Assembly (NCBI GenBank): GCA_044234625.1
Contig: JBIIIP010000139.1
Location: 1 to 5,870 of the forward strand
Reading direction: 5' to 3'
Length of the DNA stretch: 5,870 bases
DNA from: CACORA01 sp044234625
GTDB taxonomy: Bacteria > Planctomycetota > Planctomycetia > Pirellulales > UBA1268
The translations under genes were made by a program, and so were the position numbers. Below, in pieces: positions 1-5,325 of the stretch. Below the pieces are notes generated by a model. The model was not told the origin of the DNA. It ran no database searches and was given only the letters and a program-made list of their open reading frames with translations. Positions within the stretch are counted from its first letter, which is position 1. Every line of letters begins with the position of its first letter.

Positions 1-2
1 CA

Positions 3-152
3 AGGACTTACGACGAATTACTTGAACGGTTGGCCGCCGCTCAAATCCTCATGCAGCCCGAGAAAAACGACGTTTTCGGTGTCGTTGACCGCTTTCCTTA
101 TGAGTCCCCTGCTCTAACCACTGAGCTACGGGCCCGAAAGCCTGTTTTATAG
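3..152 (+). CDS. 3' end of an unrecognised protein gene, 5' part outside the window
   Basis: One plus-strand frame is open from the left edge to a TAG at 150-152 and gives 49 residues. The first 32 or so read like real protein: an amphipathic helix (YDELLERLAAAQILMQ) followed by PEKNDVFGVVDRFPY. The last 16 residues (ESPALTTELRARKPVL) are only the reverse-strand reading of the tRNA half at 98-135, so the native C-terminus has probably been replaced at about base 97. I do not recognise the family. A competing reading exists on the minus strand of the same bases, ending in a TAA at 18-20 with LHEDLSGGQPFK; its upstream part hits a stop inside the tRNA half. I prefer the plus frame for its residue pattern, but too little is visible to be sure. 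Confidence 0.35.
   Translation, partial: RTYDELLERLAAAQILMQPEKNDVFGVVDRFPYESPALTTELRARKPVL
98..135 (-). tRNA. Truncated tRNA gene, 5' half only, CAT anticodon (Met or Ile2 type)
   Basis: Read on the minus strand, the bases match the 5' half of a bacterial tRNA: acceptor 5' strand GGGCCCG (135-129), TA, D-arm GCTC/GAGC with loop AGTGGTTA (126-111), A26, anticodon stem 5' strand GGGGA (109-105) and loop CTCATAA (104-98) with anticodon CAT at 102-100. CAT in this body suits elongator Met or lysidine-modified Ile2; the GGGCCCG acceptor is not an initiator type. The 3' side is missing. Position 39 onward should read TCCCC but reads GGAAA, and the remaining 97 bases contain no T-arm and no CGGGCCC acceptor strand. 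As it stands this cannot fold into a tRNA. A group I intron at the anticodon loop was considered, but no typical internal guide or core is visible in the bases available. Confidence 0.75.
146..151 (-). promoter_or_regulatory. Likely -10 box (TATAAA) of the broken tRNA gene
   Basis: Minus-strand TATAAA lies 10 bases upstream of the tRNA 5' end, in a setting (GCTATAAAACAGGC) that fits a sigma-70-type -10. The nearest -35-like hexamer, CGACAG, is about 21 bases further upstream, which is too far for a good pair. The intact promoter suggests that the tRNA lost its 3' half recently. Confidence 0.4.
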
Positions 153-194
153 CGTCGGGGGCGTCACGCACACTGTCGAAATCGCGTGGCGGAA

Positions 195-767
195 CTATCG
201 CTCCGCCCGCGATACCTTCACCCACTCGACCTGCATCGCGAACGTGCCCGGTTTCTTGTCGCTGAGCATGAATCCCAGGCCGTTGATCTGGTCCGGCTCA
301 ACCGGCCCCATGCCCTGAACCCGTCTGCCAAACGCCGTCGGGATGAAATCTACCAGCGGAATCTTGACCTCCGCCCACTCGTCTTTCCTGGTCGGCAGCG
401 GCGCCCGGTACGAGAAAGCCATCCGGCGGCTCTTCGTGTAGATGTTGACGACATACTCCCTGCCGTCGCCCCTGACGCGGACGACGAGCGTGTCACCGGC
501 CTCGATATTCAGTTCCGTGGGCGTGGTTCGCACCGACGCGAAGCCGCCGTTGTTTTCCAGCGAAAGCGTGCCGAAGAATTCCAACGTCTTGTCCGGCGTG
601 ATCTTGAACCGGCCGTCTGAAACGCCACCCATCACGCCATCATTCACAGCCTGCCACTTCACAGCCGCCTCGGGGCCGGCAAAGTCCAGCACGGGCACGA
701 GGACCTTTTCCGCGACCGCCTGCATGAAAAGCACGGCCAGCAGCAGGGGGACTTTCGACGTGGTCAT
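195..767 (-). CDS. Exported CIA30-domain protein
   Basis: This 190-residue protein belongs to the complex I intermediate-associated protein 30 (CIA30) family. That fold is named after a mitochondrial complex I assembly factor, but the family is also common in bacteria without that role being shown. Residues 1-19 form a signal peptide with a hydrophobic core (VPLLLAVLF) and an AVA cleavage site before E20. Family hallmarks follow in order: W38, then VNDGVMGGVSDGRF (41-54); ENNGGFASVR (71-80); the beta strands of LVVRVRGDGREYVVNIY (94-110); IPLVDFIPTAFGR (136-148); and GLGFMLSDKKPGTF (163-176). The length is normal for a single-domain member. The ATG at 767 is preceded by a G-rich stretch (AGGGGG) about 7 bases away, a modest ribosome site. 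It lies 68 bp after the end of the next upstream gene on the same strand, so co-transcription is possible. Export suggests a periplasmic carbohydrate- or protein-binding role (inference). Confidence 0.85.
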   Translation of the reverse strand: MTTSKVPLLLAVLFMQAVAEKVLVPVLDFAGPEAAVKWQAVNDGVMGGVSDGRFKITPDKTLEFFGTLSLENNGGFASVRTTPTELNIEAGDTLVVRVRGDGREYVVNIYTKSRRMAFSYRAPLPTRKDEWAEVKIPLVDFIPTAFGRRVQGMGPVEPDQINGLGFMLSDKKPGTFAMQVEWVKVSRAER

Positions 768-835
768 CGTGTGGCCCCCTGGGTAGGAACTGGTTGCTTC
801 TTCTGCCGCCGATGCTTCTCATCGACCTGCCGAGC

Positions 836-1159
836 TCAGAATGTGGCGTAGCCCTTCGCTGGGCTCCTGGTCGCCTTGCTGTGGCTGTGCCCGGACGTAT
901 GGCCCTTGCGATTGTGGTCATTGTCGTGCATGGCGAGCAGATCCTCCACGCCAAAGCTCCCTGGGTCGATTCCATGAACAGAACGGAGATGGCTCCGGAC
1001 CTCCTCGATGGTCGGCGTCCAGTCGCCGTTCACGTTCCATCGAGGCCCAGCGATACGGGAGACGGTCCTGACAGCCTCCTGGGCAGCCAGGGCGAATGAA
1101 GACACGAAAGATGTCTTGAGGAGCGCAAGAAAACAGATGCAGGCGGAGCGTCGATTCAT
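836..1159 (-). CDS. Small exported His-rich protein of unknown function
   Basis: This 107-residue protein has a probable signal peptide: MNRR, a hydrophobic stretch to residue 24 interrupted by K15, and an ALA cleavage site at residues 23-25. The mature part has a compact block, GPRWNVNGDWTPTIEEVRSHL (38-58), then VHGIDP (61-66), LLAMHDNDHNRKGH (74-87) and a tail with more His (H91, H93). Five His and two Asp within 16 residues (78-93) could bind a metal, but that is inference. I chose the ATG at 1159 because AGGA sits 7 bases upstream and the signal peptide starts there. The frame stays open to an ATG at 1297, but that longer N-terminus does not look like protein. I do not recognise a named family. 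It probably heads a two-gene unit with the CIA30 gene. Its codons end in A or T more often than those of hflK and hflC. Confidence 0.65.
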   Translation of the reverse strand: MNRRSACICFLALLKTSFVSSFALAAQEAVRTVSRIAGPRWNVNGDWTPTIEEVRSHLRSVHGIDPGSFGVEDLLAMHDNDHNRKGHTSGHSHSKATRSPAKGYATF

Positions 1160-1192
1160 GGGGTGATCCTGAGTACCGATCCGCCTCGTGAA

Positions 1193-1198
1193 AGGATA
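1193..1198 (-). promoter_or_regulatory. Possible -10 box (TATCCT) for the small exported protein gene
   Basis: Minus-strand TATCCT lies 33 bases before the ATG at 1159 and would leave a leader of about 27 bases carrying the AGGA ribosome site. At 17-bp spacing no good -35 is seen (GTCGAG at best), so this rests on the -10 and its position alone. Confidence 0.3.
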
Positions 1199-1363
1199 GC
1201 ACTTAATCTCCGGCTCGACGCGTAGCGTTCCCACGCCGGTTAGGTCAGTGGTGAAGCGTGCATCGAGGGAATTCGGGAGGGTGTTTTCCAGTCCCACCCG
1301 GTAGTTCCGTTTTCAGCATCTGGCCTACACTTCCAGCAGGGTTTCGGTGAGTTTCATCTGCCC

Positions 1364-1621
1364 ATGGGTCCACATGAGGAACCGCCCACGCTGCCGTTTC
1401 CACGCGATCAGGCCCGCTTTGACCACCTCAGGTCCCTGCAACCCGCCGAGGCCATCCGCGCATGGCTCAACGGATCCTTCGGCTTCGGCGACGAACCTGC
1501 CCTGACTGAGGCCATCTTGAAAGACCCGCGCATGGATCTTTCGCCGCGGGAGATTGTAGATGTCTTGGGGGACGCGGTGGACGAAGCCCCAGCCCCGAGC
1601 CAGCGCTGGAACTGCTTCTGA
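1364..1621 (+). CDS. Doubtful 85-residue ORF in the gap left of hflC
   Basis: This is the most protein-like frame in 1160-1764. It is rich in G/C at third codon positions and has amphipathic helices: FDHLRSLQPAEAIRAWL, then PALTEAILKDPRMDLSPREIVDVLGDAV. No family is recognised. A TACACT -10-like hexamer lies at 1325-1330, but the only purine-rich site (GGTGAG) is 12 bases before the ATG. The frame is open upstream to a stop at 1241, with no better start. Two minus-strand frames compete. One runs 1689-1408 and starts with a convincing GC-rich codon pattern (MSSPWRKSREVWAVFIIVQR), with GAAGG 7 bases before its ATG. The other runs 1747-1325 and ends in FLMWTHGQMKLTETLLEV. A minus-strand gene broken by a frameshift between these two frames is a fair alternative. 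Nothing else supportable lies in 1160-1764, and no clear terminator follows hflC. Confidence 0.25.
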   Translation: MGPHEEPPTLPFPRDQARFDHLRSLQPAEAIRAWLNGSFGFGDEPALTEAILKDPRMDLSPREIVDVLGDAVDEAPAPSQRWNCF

Positions 1622-1764
1622 ATTACCAGCCGCTGGACGATGATGAAGACGGCCCAGACCTCGCGGGATTTCCGCCACGGTGACGACATGACGAAGCCTT
1701 CGGCCTCGGCGGCTGGCCCCTCGAGCCGCTTTGTCCGCGGGCCTCATGCGGCTGACCGGGCCGC

Positions 1765-2790
1765 CTACTCCGCTGACCTCTTGAGCAGGCGGAAGAGGTC
1801 GCTGTCGGTCGTGAGGATCAGCGTGGAGTCGCGACCGAGCGTGGCCTCGTAGGTGTCGAGCGTCTTCAGAAACGTGTAGAAGTCGGCCGCCTTCGGGCTC
1901 GCCGTGTAGGCGGCGGCGTAAATCTCCGATGCCTTCGCGTCGGCCGCACCCTTGATCTCCTGCACCCGGCGGTAGGCGTCGGACTCGATCCGGCGCAGGT
2001 CACGCTCCTTGCGGCCCTCAATCTTCGCCGCTTCGCCCGCCCCCTCCGACCGAAACCGCTCCGCGATCTGCAAGCGCTCCGAGATCATGCGGTCGTAGAT
2101 CTTCTCGATCACGCCGCTCTTGTAGTTGATGCGCTTCACGCGCACGTCGAGCAGTTCGATGCCCCAGATACCCACCTTCTGCCTGGCGGCGGCGAGAATC
2201 TCCTTCTCCAGAGCTTCCCGGCCGAAGCGGATCGGCGGCAGGGCGCCGACCGTCGCGCCGGCCTCGCCGAGGGCCTTGTCTTGCTCGGGCACGCGGTCCT
2301 TGTCGGACCGGACGACCTCAATGAGGTCGTGGCGGGCGATCACGTTGCGGGTTTCGCTGCCGATGATGTCGTCGAGCCGCGACAGCGCGCTGCGCTCGTC
2401 GCGCAGGCTCTGGAAATACTTGAGCGGGTCGGCGATCCGCCACCGGGCGAAGGTATCGACCACCACGAAGAGCTTGTCGCGCGTCGTCATCTCGCCGGGA
2501 GGGCCGTCCCATTCCAGGATCCGCTTCTCGAAGCGGTTGGCCGTCTGCACGAAGGGGAGCTTGAAGTGCAGGCCGGCGCCAGATGCCGAGCCCGCGGCGT
2601 TGATCGGCTCGCCGATCGGCCGGCCGAACTGCGTGATCACCACCTGATCGGTCTGGTCGACGGTGTAGGCGCAGCCGAAGATGGCGACGAGCGCGACGAA
2701 GGCGAGCAGCCCGCCGAGGGGCGAAAAGAGCCAGTCCGCGAGACGGCGGACGAACTGCAGGAGCGGGTGATTGATGGGAAACTGATCCAT
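1765..2790 (-). CDS. hflC: HflC, membrane SPFH protein of the FtsH-regulating complex
   Basis: HflC pairs with HflK in a large inner-membrane assembly that encloses or modulates the FtsH protease in other bacteria. The 341 residues are close to the E. coli length. A short N-terminal region is followed by one transmembrane helix (about 22-43). The SPFH/band-7 domain follows, with VDQTDQVVITQFGRP (44-58), HFKLPF (75-80), FVVVDTFARWRIADP (108-122) and GIELLDVRVKRINY (210-223). Next comes a charged, Ala/Glu-rich helix predicted as coiled coil (about 228-292), including ISERLQIAERFRSEGAGEAA and EIKGAADAKASEIY, which is the HflC signature. The end (FYTFLKTLDTYEATL and the RDSTLILTTDSDLFRLL block) is also typical. 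It starts 6 bases after hflK, with GGGGAG overlapping the hflK stop region as ribosome site, so the two are co-transcribed. No ftsH is in the window. Confidence 0.96.
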   Translation of the reverse strand: MDQFPINHPLLQFVRRLADWLFSPLGGLLAFVALVAIFGCAYTVDQTDQVVITQFGRPIGEPINAAGSASGAGLHFKLPFVQTANRFEKRILEWDGPPGEMTTRDKLFVVVDTFARWRIADPLKYFQSLRDERSALSRLDDIIGSETRNVIARHDLIEVVRSDKDRVPEQDKALGEAGATVGALPPIRFGREALEKEILAAARQKVGIWGIELLDVRVKRINYKSGVIEKIYDRMISERLQIAERFRSEGAGEAAKIEGRKERDLRRIESDAYRRVQEIKGAADAKASEIYAAAYTASPKAADFYTFLKTLDTYEATLGRDSTLILTTDSDLFRLLKRSAE

Positions 2791-2796
2791 CGCCGA

Positions 2797-3810
2797 TTAC
2801 TCCCCGGGCGCGGGCGGCGCCTGGAATTGCTGGAGGTTCATGAACGGCAGGAACTGCTTCACGTCGGCATCGAGGATCACCTTGCCACCGAGCCGAGGCA
2901 GCACCTCGCCGATCGTCTCCAGGTAAAGCCGCTGCCGCGTGACCGCGGGCGCCTTCTCGTACTGCTCGAGCAACGCGCGGAACCGGGCCACGTCGCCCTC
3001 GGCCTCGTTCACCCGCTGCAGCGCGTAGCCCTCTGCCTCGCTGAGCCGCTTCTGGGCCTCGCCGCTGGCACGCGGCACGACTTTGTTGTATTCGCCGTTG
3101 GCCTGGTTGATCATCTGCTCGCGCTCCTGCTGCGCGCGGTTGACCTCCTCGAAGGCCTGTTGCACCCCACGGGGGGGATGCACGTTCTTGAGCTGTACCT
3201 GCTGCACCCGCAGCCCCATGTGGAGATCCTGCACGAGTGCCGTCAGCTTGGCGATGGCCTCGTTTTCGATGCCTTGGCGGCCGATCGTCAGCACCTCGTC
3301 GACCGTGCGGTCGCCGACCACCTCGCGCATCACGCTCTCGGAGAAATCGCGGAGCGTGGGGCCGGGCTCGCGGTGGTTGAAGAGAAACTGCTCCGGGTCG
3401 TCGATTTCATACTGCACGACCCACTCCACCGAAGCCGCATTGAGGTCGCCCGTCACCATGTCGCTCTCCCGCTGGGGCTCCGCGGCAATCTGATCGGGGT
3501 TGTGGCCGCCGGGCGTGCCGAACCCGAACTCCATCTTGAGTTGCCGTTTCACCGGCAGGATCGTCACCGTGTCGATGCCGAAGGGCAGCTTGAACCGCAG
3601 CCCCGGACCGACCGTGCCGATGAACTTGCCGAACCGCTGCACCACACCCACGCTCTCGGGGCCGACCGTGTAGACGCCGCGGGCGAGTCCCGCGATCGCG
3701 AGCACGATCATGAGGCCCGTGAGGAGGAGCGGGATCGGGATTCCGGCAGCAGGCAGCCGGGGCCCGCGCGGGAAGGACGGCTGCGATGGGAAGCGGGGAA
3801 ACTCTGCCAT
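2797..3810 (-). CDS. hflK: HflK, membrane SPFH protein of the FtsH-regulating complex
   Basis: HflK is the partner of HflC and the first gene of the pair. Residues 1-23 are Pro-rich. One transmembrane helix (about 24-43) leads into the SPFH/band-7 domain, with YTVGPESVGVVQRFGKFI (47-64), VGPGLRFKLPF (67-77) and EWVVQYEIDDPEQFLFN (129-145). The HflK hallmark HPPRGVQQAFEEVNRAQQER (211-230) and a coiled coil to about 285 follow, then RLYLETIGEVL (294-304). The C-terminus is Pro-rich. At 337 residues it is shorter than E. coli HflK (about 419), mainly because the Gly-rich cytoplasmic N-terminus is absent, as in many non-enteric versions. The ATG at 3810 has a GAGGG 12 bases upstream, a rather long spacing, so the start is likely but not certain. 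A run of seven C on the coding strand (3171-3177) lies in the HPPRG motif. Confidence 0.96.
   Translation of the reverse strand: MAEFPRFPSQPSFPRGPRLPAAGIPIPLLLTGLMIVLAIAGLARGVYTVGPESVGVVQRFGKFIGTVGPGLRFKLPFGIDTVTILPVKRQLKMEFGFGTPGGHNPDQIAAEPQRESDMVTGDLNAASVEWVVQYEIDDPEQFLFNHREPGPTLRDFSESVMREVVGDRTVDEVLTIGRQGIENEAIAKLTALVQDLHMGLRVQQVQLKNVHPPRGVQQAFEEVNRAQQEREQMINQANGEYNKVVPRASGEAQKRLSEAEGYALQRVNEAEGDVARFRALLEQYEKAPAVTRQRLYLETIGEVLPRLGGKVILDADVKQFLPFMNLQQFQAPPAPGE
2800..2805 (-). promoter_or_regulatory. Ribosome binding site of hflC inside the end of hflK
   Basis: Minus-strand GGGGAG, spanning the last Gly and Glu codons of hflK, lies 9 bases before the hflC ATG. It supports this hflC start and translational coupling of the pair. 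Confidence 0.65.
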
Positions 3811-3989
3811 GACCCAACGGTACCCTCGCCGCGGACGGGAGTCGAATCCCCGTCGGTCGATGAGGCCCGCCGGCCGGAAAAACAGCCATGGAACATATGC
3901 CGTGTCGCGGTCACGCGGCGGGGAGCGCCGCGGGGGAAAGGGCTACACTATCGGTCGTCCTTATCCCCACATGGTTCCTGGAGATTCCG
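3811..3989. promoter_or_regulatory. Divergent intergenic region between hflK and the ThuA-like gene
   Basis: These 179 bp must hold the promoters of both divergent genes. Visible structure: a 7-bp GC hairpin, CGCGGCG-GGGAG-CGCCGCG (3914-3932); a 6-bp hairpin GACGGG/CCCGTC with loop AGTCGAATC (3834-3854); and a second CGCCGCG at 3827-3833. In the hflK transcript, the segment complementary to 3914-3920 could pair either with its neighbour (3926-3932) or with 3827-3833, next to the GAGGG of hflK. For the plus strand, TACACTAT (3944-3951) is a -10-like site. No convincing -35 was found for either direction. Confidence 0.45.
3944..3949 (+). promoter_or_regulatory. Possible -10 box (TACACT) of the ThuA-like gene
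   Basis: TACACT lies 40 bases before the ATG at 3990 and would give a leader of about 34 bases. No -35 is seen at normal spacing; the expected place lies in the GC hairpin at 3914-3932. Confidence 0.3.
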
Positions 3990-5000
3990 ATGCGCACGCT
4001 CGCCCTCATTCTGGCACTCGTCTCGAGTGCGGCCACGGCCGCCGATCCCTGGCTCGTGATCGAGGGGGAGGAGGGCCCGGGCAAGGGAAAACAGGTGGTG
4101 CTCATCAGCGGCGACGAGGAGTACCGCAGCGAGGAGGCCCTGACGCAGCTGGCGAAGATCCTCGCCAAGCACCACGGCTTCACCTGCACCGTGCTCTACG
4201 CGATCGATCCGCAGACGGGCGAGATCAGCCCCAACACCGTGATGAACATCCCCGGCTTGGAGGCCCTGCGCACGGGCGACCTGATGGTGATCGCGTCGCG
4301 GTTTCGCGACCTTCCCGACGACCAGATGAAGGCGATCGACGAGTATCTCCGCTCCGGCCGGCCCGTGGTCGGTATGCGGACGGCGACGCACGCCTTCAAC
4401 ATCCCGCCGGGCAAGCCCCACGCGCACTACAGCTGGAACAACAAGACGGACACCTTCACCGAGGGCTTCGGCCGGCAGGTGCTCGGCGAGACGTGGATCA
4501 ACCACCACGGCCACCATGGGCACGAAAGCACCCGCGGGCTGATCGCAGCCGACGCGAAGGATCACCCGATCCTGCGCGGCATCAAGGACGGCGACATCTG
4601 GGGACCGACCGACGTCTACGGCGTGCGGCTGCCGCTTCCCGGCGACTCGAAGCCGCTCGTGCTCGGGCAGGTGCTCGAGGGAATGACGCCCGATGCACCG
4701 GTCGTGACTGGTGCCGACGCCAAGAAGAACGATCCGATGATGCCGGTGGCTTGGACGAAGACCTACTCCGTCGCGGGCGGGCCGCGAGGCCGCGTGTTCA
4801 CGACCACGATGGGAGCCGCCTCCGACATGGCCTCGCCCGGCATGCGACGGCTGCTCGTCAACGGCTGCTACTGGGCGATGGGGCTGGAAGAAAAAATCCC
4901 GCCGGCGACGGTCGTCGACGTGGTCGGCACGTTCGAGCCGACGCCGTTCGGCTTTAACGGGGCGAAGAAGGGCCTGAAGCCGGCCGACCTACACAAGTAG
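3990..5000 (+). CDS. Secreted ThuA-like protein
   Basis: This 336-residue protein has a ThuA-like fold, related to class I glutamine amidotransferases. ThuA itself is tied to trehalose catabolism in rhizobia; the role of planctomycete versions is not established. Residues 1-17 (MRTLALILALVSSAATA) are a signal peptide with an ATA cleavage site before ADP. The ThuA domain covers about 34-300: VVLISGDEEYRSEE (36-49), LMVIASRFRDLP (98-109), GRPVVGMRTATHAF (123-136), VLGETWINHHGHHGHES (164-180), DHPILRGI (191-198), DIWGPTDVYGVRLPLPGD (202-219), KKNDPMMPVAWTKTY (245-259), RVFTTTMGAASDM (268-280) and LLVNGCYWAMGLE (288-300). The His cluster 172-178 could bind a metal or be catalytic (inference). The ATG at 3990 has GGAG 6 bases upstream and opens the signal peptide. 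An in-frame ATG at 3888 would add 34 residues before it and is unlikely. The gene is divergent from hflK and convergent with the BtuF-like gene. Confidence 0.9.
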   Translation: MRTLALILALVSSAATAADPWLVIEGEEGPGKGKQVVLISGDEEYRSEEALTQLAKILAKHHGFTCTVLYAIDPQTGEISPNTVMNIPGLEALRTGDLMVIASRFRDLPDDQMKAIDEYLRSGRPVVGMRTATHAFNIPPGKPHAHYSWNNKTDTFTEGFGRQVLGETWINHHGHHGHESTRGLIAADAKDHPILRGIKDGDIWGPTDVYGVRLPLPGDSKPLVLGQVLEGMTPDAPVVTGADAKKNDPMMPVAWTKTYSVAGGPRGRVFTTTMGAASDMASPGMRRLLVNGCYWAMGLEEKIPPATVVDVVGTFEPTPFGFNGAKKGLKPADLHK

Positions 5001-5066
5001 GTTCCTCCGGCGCGGGCCCGACTTTCCGTCTTTGCTGTACCCCTTGCTGAGGCGCCCCCCTCTTTT

Positions 5067-5325
5067 CACGTGGCGACAGACCTCCGGTCTGTCGTTTCTG
5101 TCTGGCCATCAGGGCCGCGAATGATCCTGCGTCCGCTCCACGTTTCGCGCGAATCGTGCCGTGGCCTGAAACGCAAACGCTCCCGGATGAAGAATCTCCG
5201 CCAGCACCTCGAGCGAATCGACGAGCCGCGGCCCTGGCCGGTTGAATAGATGGTGGCCATCCACCGCCCACACCCGGCCCTCCTTGGCCGCGCGAAGCGG
5301 GGCCACGTGCGGCCAGACCTCCGGT
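5067..5325. repeat. 22-bp imperfect direct repeat, CACGTG-N4-CAGACCTCCGGT
   Basis: One copy (5067-5088) covers the left arm and loop of the terminator hairpin. The other (5304-5325) lies inside the BtuF-like coding region, where it encodes most of SPEVWPHV. The outer 6 and 12 bases are identical, and the four between differ (GCGA against CGGC). No similarity continues outside the 22 bp. Coordinates span both copies. Confidence 0.5.
5074..5099 (+). terminator. Hairpin terminator after the ThuA-like gene
   Basis: A perfect 9-bp stem, CGACAGACC/GGTCTGTCG (5074-5082 with 5086-5094), has loop TCC and is followed by TTTCTG on the plus strand. It starts 74 bases after the stop at 5000. The T-rich tail suits the plus strand. 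On the minus strand it lies 14 bases after the BtuF-like stop but lacks a T run, so it is at best a weak terminator that way. The rest of 5001-5108 shows nothing else. Confidence 0.65.

Noticed and set aside
1..97. A group I intron start after the tRNA anticodon loop
   Set aside because: The bases after CTCAT show no normal guide close to the splice point; ATGAG occurs only about 65 bases on, and the stretch reads better as protein code. The rest of any intron would be outside the window, so this is not excluded.
3834..3860. A tRNA T-arm-like hairpin (loop AGTCGAATC) upstream of hflK
   Set aside because: The T-loop fits neither strand well, no matching acceptor or anticodon arm is found at the right distance on the plus strand, and the 95-base minus-strand fold closed by CGCCGCG/CGCGGCG lacks D and anticodon arms.
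2281..4059. A 592-residue plus-strand open frame antisense to hflC and hflK
   Set aside because: It lies opposite two well-identified genes, has the His/Leu/Asp/Arg-rich composition of a reverse-strand reading of high-GC3 DNA, and matches no family. It also runs through the intergenic hairpins.
3710..4957. A 415-residue plus-strand open frame over the hflK start and the ThuA-like gene
   Set aside because: It is Arg/Gly-rich and out of frame with the clear ThuA-like protein, so it is a shadow frame.
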